Assembly (NCBI GenBank): GCA_963693315.1
Contig: OY856186.1
Coordinates: 234,370,046-234,434,045, forward strand
Reading direction: 5' to 3'
DNA: 64,000 nucleotides
Origin: Diogma glabrata
Lineage: Eukaryota > Arthropoda > Insecta > Diptera > Cylindrotomidae
In this document: positions 11,484 through 22,470 of the stretch, one piece after another
Numbering within the stretch: the first letter of the stretch is position 1
How the letters are laid out: each line of letters starts with the position of its first letter
The notes under the pieces: model-generated
The model's input: only the letters and a program-made list of their open reading frames with translations
Told to the model about the DNA's origin: nothing
The model's database searches: none
Position numbers and translations under genes: made by a program

Positions 11484-13377
11484 AAACGCTAATAAAACAC
11501 CTGAAACCCATAGCGCCTATAAGAAAGCCAGAAATATTAGTAAATTCAAAATAGACTTGGACAAAGACGCGTTTATCCAGAAGAAAGCAAAGAAATTCGC
11601 CGAGCACCCATCTGGCTCACGTAGTTTCTTTCAGGCAGTTAAATCAGTCCAGAGCAATTTTACTCGATCCTCTATTCCAACCTTAGTTCTCAATGACATT
11701 CCCGTGAGCGACTCGAAAGAGAAAGCGGATCTATTGGGTCGTATTTTCGCAGAAAACTCAAACATAGTTGAACCCCCCCATTCTCCTACACTCATTCCCC
11801 CAGTTGTAACGGAAATGAAACCAATTATTTTTCGTTGCAATATTGTACGGAAAATGCTTCTTTCTATCAATATCAACAAATCTGCTGGCCCAGACGGTAT
11901 TCCACCCCTCATTCTTAAAAACTTTGCTAGGCAACTAGCTCCAATTTTAACAAAAATTTTCTATTTATCTTATAAAACCGGAATATTTCCCGATTCTTGG
12001 AAGCTGGCCAGCGTTCAACCCATATCAAAGAAAGGCAGTAAGATAGACCCTAACAATTATAGACCAATTGCAATTCTGTCGGTTTTAGCTAAAATATTTG
12101 AAAAATATGTTAACTACAATTTGATAGATTATTTGGAAATGTCGCAAATTATTGATGATAAGCAGTATGGTTTTCGTAGAAGTCATGCAACAGGTGATCT
12201 GTTAGCCTACGTATCCCATCTCTGGAACAAATCGCTGGAAAACCACGGTGAAACATTCAGTATTTCACTTGACATTTCTAAAGCATTTGATAAAGTGTGG
12301 CATAAAAATCTTATAGCTAAATTGAAATCTTATGGCATAGACCATCTTACTGTCTCATGGATTCATAGTTTTCTTACAGGTCGCCAATTTCATGTTAATT
12401 TAGATGGTATCACATCCAATATTTTCACAACCAATGCTGGGGTTCCCCAAGGTTCGGCACTCTCACCAACCTTGTTTCTTCTATACATTAATGACTTACT
12501 TATTTCCACAGTGCACCCAATCCATAGTTTTGCTGATGACAGCACATTACATGCATCACATGCATCTCCTAAATTTCGATCTCATACTGCAGTTACCACT
12601 GATAGAGAGTTGCTAATTGATTCCATCAACAAAGATCTGGAGCGTATAATGGAATGGGGTGATCGTAATCTCGTTTCATTTAATCCAACCAAAACCAAAT
12701 TATGCCGTCTTTCACGAATGGAGCGACATAAAAATTTCCCTATTAAAATAAACCAAGAGGAATTGCGTGAGGTTGAATCAGTTAGACTTCTTGGAGTGGA
12801 TATTCAAAATAACCTGAAATGGAATAAACATGTGTTCAACCTCGCTAAATCTGCAATGCAAAAATTAGGATTCTTGAGTCGATGTAAAAAGTATTTCAAT
12901 CCCGAGCAAATTTTGCTAATCTTCAAGTCCTTTATTCGTCCATGTATGGAGTACTGCTGTCATGTTTGGGGAGGTGCTTGTCAGTCAACAATAAATTGTT
13001 TAGACTCTGTACAGAGAAAAGCAATACGGTTGATTGGTAATACCGAACTAACGGACCAGCTTGATTCACTCCAGCACAGAAGAAATGTGGCTGAATTGTC
13101 AATATACTATAAATATAACTTTAGCGAATTCTCCTCTAAGGAAATTCAAAATATTCTTCCATCGTGTGCGCAGTATAATCGACAAACAAGAGCTGCCGAG
13201 TTATCCCATCCATTTGTTGTACAAATACCTCGTTGTAGAACTGTGTCCTTCCAAAACGACTATTTCAATAGAGTGGCCAAATTATGGAACTCATTGCCCT
13301 CCTCTGTATTTCCCGATGAATTTTTTCCTCATGCATTTAAAGAAAATGTCCATTATCATTTAAAAAAATTAGTATAG
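11482..13377 (+). CDS. LINE reverse transcriptase (second half of broken ORF2)
   Basis: Reverse transcriptase of a CR1/jockey-superfamily LINE. The homologous frame is open from about 11482; the first ATG in it is not a real start. Motifs in order: INKSAGPDGIPP, NNYRPIAILSVLAKIFE, YGFRRSHATGDLL, SLDISKAFDKVWH (first catalytic Asp), NAGVPQGSALSP, SFADDSTLH (catalytic Asp-Asp with Phe in place of the commoner Tyr), then RLLGVDIQNNLKW and a carboxyl end containing LWNSLPSSVFP, a common ending in CR1-like elements. No stop codons inside the roughly 630 codons, so apart from the one frameshift at about 11481 the enzyme is intact. The copy looks fairly young. Confidence 0.9.
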   Translation, partial: KNANKTPETHSAYKKARNISKFKIDLDKDAFIQKKAKKFAEHPSGSRSFFQAVKSVQSNFTRSSIPTLVLNDIPVSDSKEKADLLGRIFAENSNIVEPPHSPTLIPPVVTEMKPIIFRCNIVRKMLLSININKSAGPDGIPPLILKNFARQLAPILTKIFYLSYKTGIFPDSWKLASVQPISKKGSKIDPNNYRPIAILSVLAKIFEKYVNYNLIDYLEMSQIIDDKQYGFRRSHATGDLLAYVSHLWNKSLENHGETFSISLDISKAFDKVWHKNLIAKLKSYGIDHLTVSWIHSFLTGRQFHVNLDGITSNIFTTNAGVPQGSALSPTLFLLYINDLLISTVHPIHSFADDSTLHASHASPKFRSHTAVTTDRELLIDSINKDLERIMEWGDRNLVSFNPTKTKLCRLSRMERHKNFPIKINQEELREVESVRLLGVDIQNNLKWNKHVFNLAKSAMQKLGFLSRCKKYFNPEQILLIFKSFIRPCMEYCCHVWGGACQSTINCLDSVQRKAIRLIGNTELTDQLDSLQHRRNVAELSIYYKYNFSEFSSKEIQNILPSCAQYNRQTRAAELSHPFVVQIPRCRTVSFQNDYFNRVAKLWNSLPSSVFPDEFFPHAFKENVHYHLKKLV

Positions 13378-13521
13378 TTATCCCTATATCCCCATTCCTT
13401 CCATTCCTTTATAGTTGACATGGTATCTTCGGATATTCAAAGAGTCTAAATAATGAATATTTCATATTTAGTGTGCTAAACATGTCTAACTAATTAATAA
13501 AAAAAAAAAAAAAAAAAAAAA
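13378..13521 (+). other. LINE 3' UTR and poly(A) tail
   Basis: About 120 bp of untranslated sequence followed by an uninterrupted A run of about 23 bases. Minisatellite units resume directly after the tail, fixing the 3' boundary of the insertion. Confidence 0.85.
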
Positions 13522-13562
13522 TGACCACAATGACCACCATGACCACACCATGACCACCATCT
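13522..13562. repeat. Right remnant of the 9-bp minisatellite
   Basis: Four or five ATGACCACC-type units, one of them 11 bp long and out of register, then unique sequence. Confidence 0.85.
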
Positions 13563-13891
13563 ACAATCGACACATCCAACTCATATAACATTTAGTACGA
13601 TACTGAATAAGTGAATAAAAAATATGATAACAAATGAACAAATGAATGACTTGACATTTATATGTGTGTCATAATCGAATTTTATCGTATATTTGCCGAA
13701 TATTATATTCGTTTTTGTAACTTCCGTTGCGAAATTCTCATAACGCGCCTAAAGAAGTTTTATTGTTGTCAAGTAAAAATAGGATTAGTAAACAGCCAAT
13801 TTTCCCCCTCGTCTGTCAATGACTTATGCTAGCCAGAACCACCTGTCGTTGTACCCACTTTCTTTAAATCACTTACTCAAACATATATATA
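13563..13891. other. Spacer, nothing recognised
   Basis: Unique-looking sequence, less AT-rich toward its right end. No gene or repeat signal seen. Confidence 0.45.
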
Positions 13892-14559
13892 AAATATGGA
13901 GGGGCTGAAATCTCAAGCTCTGAGATATCAAGACTTCGGTTTTGGTTAAAGCTTATGATATAGTTTTTGGCATAAAACTTTTATAAAGACATTGTTTTTA
14001 GTTTTGGGCAGCCATTTATATCAAACATAACTCTTTGTTAAAGAACAAGAATTTATTTATCTTTGTTTAGAAAATTATTACAAAACTAACACGAAACATC
14101 AATACGTTGCCGGAAAATCATAACAGATCATAAATTAACATAATTTAGTGAAAAAATTATACAATCAGCAAAATGCTCAAAAACCTCTCCATTTAGCGTT
14201 TCGAGAAATTATTACAAATTCATATTTCTTTCAAGATTCCAATAATATTTTGATAATAATAATAAAATCAAACTTTTTTCAAAATTCTAAATATATTCCA
14301 AAAAATAGAATAAAATCAAATATTTAAACTTTTTCTAAATTCTAATAATATTCCAAAAATTCTTAAAAATTCAAAAATTGAAACTTTTTCCAAAATTCTA
14401 AAAATATTGCAACCATTATTACAATATCAAAAATAAAAACTTTTTCAAAATTCTAAAAATATTACAAAATCAAAAATACAAACTTTTTTCGAAATTCCAA
14501 AAATATTTCAAAAACTACAACAAAATCAAACATTTCCATGCCACATTTACGTCATACAA

Positions 14560-15030
14560 ACAGCTAATTTTTTTGACATACTTGACAATATTTTTTTGAC
14601 AAACTTATAATGCAATAAAATTCTCAATAATAATAATATCACTTTCATTACATTTCATTTTATACAAATAACTAATTTTAATATTTTCTATCCTATAATA
14701 GAATTGAACATTTTTTTGACAAACTTATAATGCCATAATTCTCAATAATAATAATAATAAAATTTCATGTCATACAAATAATTAATTTTATTTTTTCCAA
14801 AAAATTGAGTAAAAAAATAAATAAACCGAAGTAATATCTTTCTTTTGACATACTTGACAACATTTTTTTGACAAACTTATAATGCCATAATTCTCAATAA
14901 TAATAATTAAACTTCATGTCAAACAATTAATTTTAGTTTTTTCCAAAATATTGCGTAAAATAATAAATAAAAATCTTTCTTTTGATACACTTGACAACAC
15001 TTTTTTGACAAGCTTATAATGCAATAATCT
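14560..15030. repeat. Helentron-like internal subrepeat array
   Basis: About three units built from TTGACACACTTGACAACA, ACAAACTTATAATGCC, ATTCTCAATAATAATAA and TTTTCCAAAAAATTG. The same unit forms arrays at 41050-41380 and 47620-48210 and occurs once at 8645-8800. Confidence 0.85.
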
Positions 15031-15499
15031 AGTTTTTGGTCTCACATACCAATCCCGACCATCAAGATTTCTTTAAATTCAATGTTTTTATCCGTAATCA
15101 CTTAAAATGAACGTTTTTTAAGCAAAACATATGAAAATTTCCTTGTTTTGGCACACTTGATGATTTTTTTGACACAATTCCGGCTCTTCCCATTGAGTAA
15201 AACTATTTTTAGAAAAAAAATTTTTGAAATCCGTTCAACGGGTTTCTAGATTTCGTCGGTTTTGACGGCCAGCCGGCAGGTTGTAACTTTCGATTCACCT
15301 GGCAGATACTTGTACTCATCAAAATCGCTTGTCAATTTTTTTTGTACTCTTGTACGTATAAAAATTTCAAGCTTACAGGAAGAAGTTTTTTTTTAAATTT
15401 TTTTTAAGCTTTCAAAAATATAGGGGATGATGACGTGCAGAACTGATCCCTGCCAGGTGATGGTTACCGTACTTCCTATTTCATGACTTATCAATAAAA

Positions 15500-15794
15500 A
15501 AAATTCCAGCCTTACAGAACGACCGTTACCCAAAGGGTTCACTAGCTCTCAGTCTAATAACAACTATTTTAATTGGATGATGAAATTTTGAATTTAAGGG
15601 TTGTTTTGATAAAAATTCCTTTTTTTTATAGAATTTAAACAAATACAAATGTTTTTTACTTTTTTGGACGTAGCTATGACAACAAAATATATGTTTAAAA
15701 AGTGACACTTTTAGGCCGAAAAAAAAAATAGCTAAAAATTCTAGCTTTACAGAACGACCGTTACCCAAAAGGGCTCACTAGCTCTTGGACTATA
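15500..15794. repeat. Tandem duplication of the copy A end unit
   Basis: A unit of about 235 bp (GAACGACCGTTACCC block, then TAACAACTATTTTAATTGG, then GGACGTAGCTATGAC) occurs first at 15505-15736 and starts again at 15737. The second unit is interrupted after 15794 and completed at 23201-23370. The intact first unit serves as the empty-site reference for the insertion at 15795. Confidence 0.75.
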
Positions 15795-16151
15795 TCATTT
15801 GTTGTCATAGCTATACAATAATTTGGAAAAAATAACAAATATTTTGTCAAAGGTGACTTGTTCCACATAAATTTATACAAATTTATAATTTTAATTTAGA
15901 ATAAAAATTTTTTTTAAATATTTTGCTTGCGGCGAATAAAAAATAGAATATGATGCACGGACGTTAGCTGTTTTGGACTTAATGTGGGTGAAAATCTCGG
16001 CTAGTGCCTCGATTTGCAAACTCCACATACGTCCAAAATCTTTAGCTTTACGTCCTAGCATCATAATGTACTATGTTTCTCTACAAGTTTAGTTTTTCAA
16101 TACGTTGTTCTAGGAAATTTGTATAGATATAAAATTACATTGAAGTATAAA

Positions 16152-16852
16152 TCGTCGCTTTAATAATGAAATAACGTATGCTATACATACGTTGTTATTA
16201 TATAATGGGTGCGCTGCATTCCCCATAAGGATGTCTATAAAGTGGCATTTTAATATTTTCCAATTTTTTTATAACTGGGGGTGAAAATTAATATATTGTT
16301 AATTAACGTACATGCAAATTTAAATTTGGTTAAATATTGAAACAGCGTAAATGCATGTACAATATTTCAATTCTTACAGAATAATAACTTGGGTAAAAGC
16401 AGCGTCGTATACTTTACATACATTACGATCGCCACACGAAATGGCAAATCTAAAATATTGTATAAGCATCATTCATTACTACATGATATGCCGGTTCATA
16501 TAAATAAAAATTGGAAGAATATTATGCGTTAGTTCAATAATTATTAGTTTTAGGTTAATCGTACTTCCATGCAAAATGAAATAACGTATATGAAATATGA
16601 AATAACGTATAAGGTACCCGATTGACTTTTCACCTCTTTTTAGGTAGAAAAGCCAGCAGGTACCAATGTGAAATTTTAATATGCTATGGGAAAATTAGTC
16701 AAGATTAATTGGCAGAAATTTTTTTTCCAATATCTTTATTCATTCAATAGTGCTGCCGAGTTTACGAAAATCAGAAAATCGAAAAATCTTTAAACCCAAT
16801 TATCTCGAAACTACACTTTTGCGAATACGTTGTTTCATTATTAAAGCGACGA
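16152..16852. mobile_element. 0.7-kb MITE with CGTCGC terminal repeats
   Basis: Inverted ends CGTCGCTTTAATAATGAAA (16153) and TTTCATTATTAAAGCGACG (ending 16851), extending about 27 bp. AAAT lies on both sides (16149-16152 and 16852-16855) and may be a 4-bp target duplication; a shorter one is possible because the terminal base is ambiguous. There is no coding capacity. It sits inside the TA-flanked element and just beyond the 3' end of the jockey LINE. Confidence 0.7.
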
Positions 16853-16866
16853 AATAATAGACGAAT

Positions 16867-16879
16867 TCTAAAAACTATA
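16867..16879. repeat. LINE target-site duplication, 3' side copy
   Basis: TCTAAAAACTATA, identical to 22632-22644. It marks the 3' boundary of the minus-strand LINE. Confidence 0.9.
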
Positions 16880-17121
16880 ATAATAATCCTTTATTGACTT
16901 TAAATTTTATAATACAGTTGTATACATTTAATAGTTTACTGAGATCAGCTTTTAATAGTAAGCTTTACAACAGATGAAATTAATTAGTATGAGTATTGCG
17001 AAAAATAAGTGAAAAAGAATGTTTATATTTTCAAATGCAGTTCAGTCTGCTTAGTAACTAATAAAAAACTTATATTTACCTAACCTACTTAAATCTAAAC
17101 TTAAAAGCTACGTTGCAAAAA

Positions 17122-19667
17122 TTAAGCGGTGGTAAAGCTAATGGCGTTTATCAATTTATTTTCAATATGATTTAATTTATTTATGTATCTATCATTAGCT
17201 TCTCTAGCAACTACATTGACAAGCTTTATATTTAATTCGTTGTGCAGTCTTAAAGTGCTATAACGTCTAGGGCGTTTATATATAGTTTTTAGAAATTTGT
17301 TTTGAATAATTTGAAATTTCTTTTTATGACACAAAGCAATATCCCACCAAATTGGCGCACCATAAAGTATGATATTAAGAATCACACACTTGTAAATTAG
17401 TGTCTTATTATGACTATTCAGTTTACTATTTCTGTTGAGTAGAGGATATAGACTTTTGAACAGTGCATTACATTTTTGTTGTATTTGAGTGACGTGTGTC
17501 TTAAATGTTAATGATTTATCCAAATAAATTCCTAAATATTTAGTTGAAGGTTTCCATTCCAAAGAAGAGTTTTGAATCAGAAAGGGTTGTTGTGGAAGTT
17601 TACGGGATGCTCTGCACCTAGTAAAATAAATAGCTTCACATTTTGATATGTTAATACTAAGTTTCCAGTTTTTAAAAAATTCGAGAATTTTAGTGAGGTA
17701 CAATTGAAGCTTATTGATAATAGATACCGCCAGCTCATCTGACACAAATATTGCAGTGTCATCAGCAAATAATGATAATTTACATTCACTATCTCTTGGA
17801 ATATCATTGATGAATAAACAAAAAAGCAAAGGACTCAATACGGCACCTTGAGGAACCCCAGCTGGAATGCTAAGTATAGAGGACATGGAATCAAAAATCT
17901 GGACAAAAAATGTTCTATCAGTTAAGAACGATTTTATGATTTTAATTAAAAATATTGGAAATCCATATATAAATAATTTATAGCAGACTGCGTCTTGCCA
18001 AACTTTATCAAAGGCTCGTTCAAGGTCTAGTAATATCATTCCAGTAGATTTTAGCGAAGATCTATTAGATTTAATATGATTGACTACACGATGGATTTGA
18101 TGAACTGTAGAGTGCCCAGATCTAAAACCAAATTGCTCGTTTATAATTATTTGATTGTCAGTTATGAACTCTTCCATTCTTCTTTTGATAATCTGCTCAA
18201 AGAGTTTTCCCAATGTACAAAGAAGACTAATAGGTCTGTAGCTTGTAGCAAGAGTGGGGTCTTTGCCAGGCTTTAAAACAGGAGTAATTTTAGCTTTTTT
18301 CCATTGAATTGGGAAATAGCCTAGGTTCAAGCAGCACTCGAATATTATCTTAAGAAAATGGATTCCACTTTCAGGAAGATTTTTAAGTAAAATAAATGGA
18401 ATATTATCTACACCTGGAGCTTTGAGCCTTGGAAGGAATTTCAAAATATCAGAAATTTCAGAAGGAGGAATTTCAGAAATTGGAGCATTGTTATCCAAAT
18501 TATTGAAATTAGTGCAAAAGTCATTCACTTGTTCTTCAATTACAATATTGGAGTTTGGAATTTGATGAGCGTCAAGGAAGACATCAGCCAATACTTGTGC
18601 TTTTTCTGTATTTAAGAAAATTCGATTTCCAGTGTTGGGAGTAACTAATGGTGGAATGGACTTGCGATGGTTTTTAAAATGTTTAGTTGTTTTCCAGAAG
18701 TTTCTTGAACCATTATCCAAGCATTCAAGCTTCGTTTGCCATTTTTGATTATAAAGAATATTTATATGATATTTAATAATTCTATTTAGCAAGTTTATTG
18801 AGGTTTTAATGTGAGCAAGGCGACTTCTGAGGTAAGATCTTCTAAGCGAATTTCGGTGTCTGATAAAACTTAACACTTGATCAGATAATAACAATTTATC
18901 AGTTGGAAGAACAGGCACAAGCGGTACGGATAGATCACGAGCTGAAAAAATGGATGCTGTCAAAAAATCGACTGCAACGTTGACATCTGAAATAGTATGA
19001 ATTGAACTTAAATTGAAATTTTCAATTTCAGATGAAATATGATTCTGATAAATGCTCCAATTAGCATTTTTATAGTTAAAGTATTTACGATGGCAATGAT
19101 CTACTTGATTATTAAATACTATTGAACAGAGGACTGGCAGATGATCGGAGCAGAGTGCTTGAATGGTGTTAACTTCGGATATCAACTGAGGGTTGTTTGT
19201 TAAAAATATGTCAATAATACTAGGGACTCCAGCAGGACTATAGTGGGTAGGATCTTGGGGAGCGATAACAACACAATCAGAGTTAATAGAATAATCATAT
19301 AAAGTTCGACCACCGCGGTTAGTTCTAGGACAAAACCAGTTAGGATGCTTACAATTTAAATCACCACCAATTAGGTAAGGAATATTACCACTACAAATTT
19401 TTATAAAATCATTTCTGAGATGCTCAGAATTCGAATATGAACAATATACAGAAAATATTTTAAGTTGATTATTATCACTACTTATTATATTAATACCCAG
19501 GGATTCTATACAATTTAATTTAAGGTCAGGAAGAAGCGAATGTTTAATGCAATCTTTTATAAGAATACCAACACCACCCCTGCGAATATTTTCTCTATCA
19601 TTACGATAAAATCGAAAATTAGGAATCGAAAATGAAATAGAAGGCTTTAAATGCGTTTCACTAATAA
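17122..19667 (-). CDS. Jockey-clade ORF2: endonuclease (most) and reverse transcriptase
   Basis: The frame is open from the insertion junction at about 19667 down to the stop at 17122, about 848 codons; an ATG at 19185 is internal and not the start. Reading from the junction: LLISETH (catalytic Glu; split by the insertion), RRGGVGILI, GGDLNCKHPNW, CSDHLPVL (Asp-His) for the endonuclease; then LKAPGVDNIP, TSYRPISLLCTLGKLFE, FGFRSGHSTVHQIH, LLDLERAFDKVW, PAGVPQGAVLSPLLF and LFADDTAIF (catalytic Asp-Asp, Phe for Tyr) for the reverse transcriptase, and KYLGIYLDKSLTF after it. The first 38 codons lie across the foldback at 21092-21206. No other damage was seen. Length with the missing piece is about 885 residues, typical for jockey ORF2. 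Confidence 0.92.
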
Positions 19668-21091
19668 TAGACCAGGGTAGAAGCCTTTAAAAATAATAAA
19701 AAGTAAAAAAAATAATAGTAGGATGAAACCCATTAGAAAAGGAGGAGAATATTATAAAAATGAAAGGAAAAATAATTTACGCGCGATCTGAGGTCGGGAA
19801 GGGGAAGGGGTGAGTTTTTAAGGGTAAAAAACGGTTTATCTCGATTTCCGGCAAAACTAAAAGTCCTATGGAAAAAATTTATATGGCAAAGTTGTAGGTA
19901 ATAAAAAGATCTAAAACTTTTGTTTCGATACTTTTTTCACATAACCTCAAAATTTATGTGAAAATTCAAAAAACCAAGTTTTTGGTTTTTTATTTTTATC
20001 TTTTACAAAAAAATTTTTTTTTCACGAAATTTGGTGAAAACTTACCTTTTTATGTCCCAAATACGCTGTAATTTATTTGATTGGAAATTTTTATTTGTTC
20101 ACCTTATTTTGAATTAATATCGAAAAAGCACCCTAATTTTCAATCGAAAATTCACCCGTCAAAATATCAGCTTTTTTCAAAAAGTTGGTATGCTTTCTGT
20201 TCGTTGAAATCTCTACTTTCCGATGGTGAAAAAAAAAATATATTACTATAGTAAATCTTCTCAGAAAATGCAAAAAATGAATTGAGTTTTCGATTGAAAA
20301 TTAGGGTGCTTTTTCGATATTAATCAAAATAAGGTGAAAAAATAAATATTTCAAATCAAATAAATTACAGCGTATTTGGTACATAAAAAGGTAAGTTTTG
20401 ACCAAATTTTGTGAAAAAAAAAAATTGTTTTGTAAAAGATAAAAATGAAAAACCAAAAACTATGGTTTTTTGAATCGAAAATTCAATTCATTTTTTGCAT
20501 TTTCTGAGAAGATTTACTATAGTAATATATTTTTTTTTTCACCATCGGAAAGTAGAGATTTCAACGAACAGAAAGCATACCAACTTTTTGAAAAAAGCTG
20601 ATATTTTGACGGGTGAATTTTCGATTGAAAATTAGGGTGCTTTTTCGATATTAATTCAAAATAAGGTGAACAAATAAAAATTTCCAATCAAATAAATTAC
20701 AGCGTATTTGGGACATAAAAAGGTAAGTTTTCACCAAATTTCGTGAAAAAAAAAATTTTTTGTAAAAGATAAAAATAAAAAACCAAAAACTTGGTTTTTT
20801 GAATTTTCACATAAATTTTGAGGTTATGTGAAAAAAGTATCGAAACAAAAGTTTTAGATCTTTTTATTACCTACAACTTTGCCATATAAATTTTTTCCAT
20901 AGGACTTTTAGTTTTGCCGGAAATCGAGGTAAACCGTTTTTTACCCTTAAAAACTCACCCCTTCCCCTTCCCGACCTCAGATCGCCCGTAAATTATTTTT
21001 CCTTTCATTTTTATAATATTCTCCTCCTTTTCTAATGGGTTTCATCCTACTATTATTTTTTTTGTTTTCAAAAATTATCGACCCTGGTCTA
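19668..21091. mobile_element. 1.4-kb foldback element inside the LINE
   Basis: Almost the whole element is one long inverted repeat: 19668-20230 pairs with 20520-21091, and the middle contains further diverged inverted copies of the same pieces. Outer ends are TAGACCAGGGT and ACCCTGGTCTA. TAA occurs at 19665-19667 and 21092-21094; deleting the element with one TAA rejoins the LINE ORF2 in frame across the SETH motif, so a 3-bp duplication is the simplest reading (TA or other short duplications are possible because the ends are partly palindromic). It has no coding capacity. A transcript through it would form a hairpin with arms of more than 500 bp. Confidence 0.88.
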
Positions 21092-21206
21092 TAAGTAATA
21101 TATCAATATTAAAATTATCTAAAAACTGAATTACCTCAAATTTTTTATTTTTTATACCGTACGCGTTCCACACACAAATTTTTAAAGAATTATGGATAAC
21201 AGACAT
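21092..21206 (-). CDS. Jockey ORF2, amino-terminal piece
   Basis: Start of ORF2, beginning MSVIHNSLKICVWNAYGI, with the first endonuclease motif (WNAYGI, equivalent to the usual WNANGL). It is cut at NIDILL by the foldback; the frame then runs into a stop inside the foldback. The ATG at 21206 overlaps the end of ORF1 by 17 nt in another frame, as in many jockey elements where ORF2 is translated by termination-reinitiation; that mechanism is inferred here. Confidence 0.85.
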
Positions 21207-22470
21207 ATTTAATAGCAATATTAGCCATAACATCAAATTGTTCTTCTTTGGAATGGCACCCCCGAAGTCCTGAAACAAGTTCTTTGAGAATTTGTAATAA
21301 CTCATGTGGTGCAAACAAATCATTTGTGCTATCTGAATTAATATTAATTGAATTTTCATGATTGATTGCATTTGTTTGAACCACTGTACTGAACTGCATT
21401 TTTTTGTTAACAAAATTATTATTATTATTATTATTATTAAAATTTTTATTGTTGTTTTGATGAGGTATTGAAGGAATAATAGGAAAATCCTGTTGTTGAA
21501 ATGAAAACGTTGGTTGATTTGAAGGTCGACTCAACTTATTTTTTAGATTCAGATGATTTTTTATTTGAATGTATTTTTCTCTTTCTGGACAAATTATAGA
21601 GTTAGATGTATGATTTCCACTACAATTACAGCAAACATGTTTAGTAATATCGTTTTGTAAAGGACACTCCATATCATCAATATGTTCATCTCCACCACAG
21701 AAATTACATTTTGGCTTCATGTAGCATGCGTTCGCTCCATGACCATACATTTTACATTTATAACATTGGAGAGGACCTTTGCTGGTGGATCGACAAATTT
21801 CCCATCTGCACACTGTGTTATTAACAAATCTAATATTTTTTAATTGGTTCAGAGACATTGATCCCTTTTTGAAAGCAACAAAATAAAGGGCATCTTCACT
21901 GTTTCGACGATATTTTTTAGGAATAGTTTTCCAAACATTAACAGGACTCAGGCCACTATTCTCGAGGCTTTTCTTAACTTCATTTGTATCCATATCATGG
22001 AGCCCACATAGTACAAATTTAACAAAACGATTTTCCTCAAGCGTATATGAGAACATACCATTGTTATGTTCTTTTAATTTAGTAAAAATTTTGTTATAGT
22101 CTGATAGGCTATATGTAAGTATTTTTATGCCAATTGACATTATTTGTATATTATATTTTGAAATATTTAGTTCCTTCATAGTTTTATGAATCTCCGTTGA
22201 GGAAGATTTTGTAATTATTGGAGGAATTTTTTCTACAGGTTTTCTAGAACTTTCACCATACGGAGAACTAGTTTGCGATGTTTTTGCATATTTTGATAAA
22301 TTAACGTTAGGCGGTAAACCTGCATACCTGTTTACTGTTGGGATGTCACTCATTTTAATGCCTTGACTCATCTGTTTAATGCTGCTGAGCGAGCTCCTAG
22401 GGAGGCTACGCATCTGGCGACTTATAGTTCTTTTATTTGTGAGCATCCACACACAATAATCACAAAACAA
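21190..22470 (-). CDS. Jockey-clade ORF1 (Gag-like nucleic-acid-binding protein)
   Basis: A 426-residue protein expected to coat element RNA and bring it to the nucleus. Three cysteine-histidine knuckles follow one another: CYKCKMYGHGANAC (about residue 235, C-X2-C-X4-H-X4-C), CNFCGGDEHIDDMEC, and CCNCSGNHTSNSIIC. The segment ahead of them (FVKFVLCGLHDMDTNEVKKS through VCRWEICRS) resembles the PRE_C2HC region of jockey-type Gags. After the knuckles there is a Gln/Asn-rich linker with an Asn run encoded by an ATT repeat (21417-21437). The first ATG at 22470 is plausible, but MRSLPRSSLSS slightly downstream could also be a start. It is intact and overlaps ORF2. Confidence 0.9.
   Translation of the reverse strand: MFCDYCVWMLTNKRTISRQMRSLPRSSLSSIKQMSQGIKMSDIPTVNRYAGLPPNVNLSKYAKTSQTSSPYGESSRKPVEKIPPIITKSSSTEIHKTMKELNISKYNIQIMSIGIKILTYSLSDYNKIFTKLKEHNNGMFSYTLEENRFVKFVLCGLHDMDTNEVKKSLENSGLSPVNVWKTIPKKYRRNSEDALYFVAFKKGSMSLNQLKNIRFVNNTVCRWEICRSTSKGPLQCYKCKMYGHGANACYMKPKCNFCGGDEHIDDMECPLQNDITKHVCCNCSGNHTSNSIICPEREKYIQIKNHLNLKNKLSRPSNQPTFSFQQQDFPIIPSIPHQNNNKNFNNNNNNNNFVNKKMQFSTVVQTNAINHENSININSDSTNDLFAPHELLQILKELVSGLRGCHSKEEQFDVMANIAIKYVCYP

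Larger units (their letters stand above)
10121..13521 (+). mobile_element. Non-LTR retrotransposon (CR1/jockey superfamily) in the minisatellite
   Basis: A LINE with a 5' leader (10121-10505), an endonuclease-reverse transcriptase frame broken once, a short 3' UTR and a poly(A) tail at about 13499-13521. Minisatellite units lie on both sides, so the whole block appears to be inserted in the array. A candidate target duplication is ATGACTACCATGA at 10108-10120 against ATGACCACAATGA after the tail, 13 bp with two mismatches, though in a repeat such matches are weak evidence. No ORF1 (gag) is visible: either the family has none, or it was deleted. The exact clade is unresolved. Confidence 0.8.
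13892..15794 (-). mobile_element. Helentron-like (HINE) repeat, copy A, left part
   Basis: Begins with AATATGGAGGGGCTGAAATC and the family hairpin (here TCTCAAGCTCTGAGA, a shortened stem), followed by AGACTTCGGT, the degraded subterminal inverted repeat. Inside are A-rich subrepeats (14230-14540) and about three units of a 110-150 bp subrepeat (14560-15030). From 15280 it carries a different end from copies B and C, shared with copy D. The copy is cut at 15794 by a TA-flanked element and resumes at 23201. By the Helentron convention the hairpin marks the 3' end, so the element reads on the minus strand. Confidence 0.7.
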
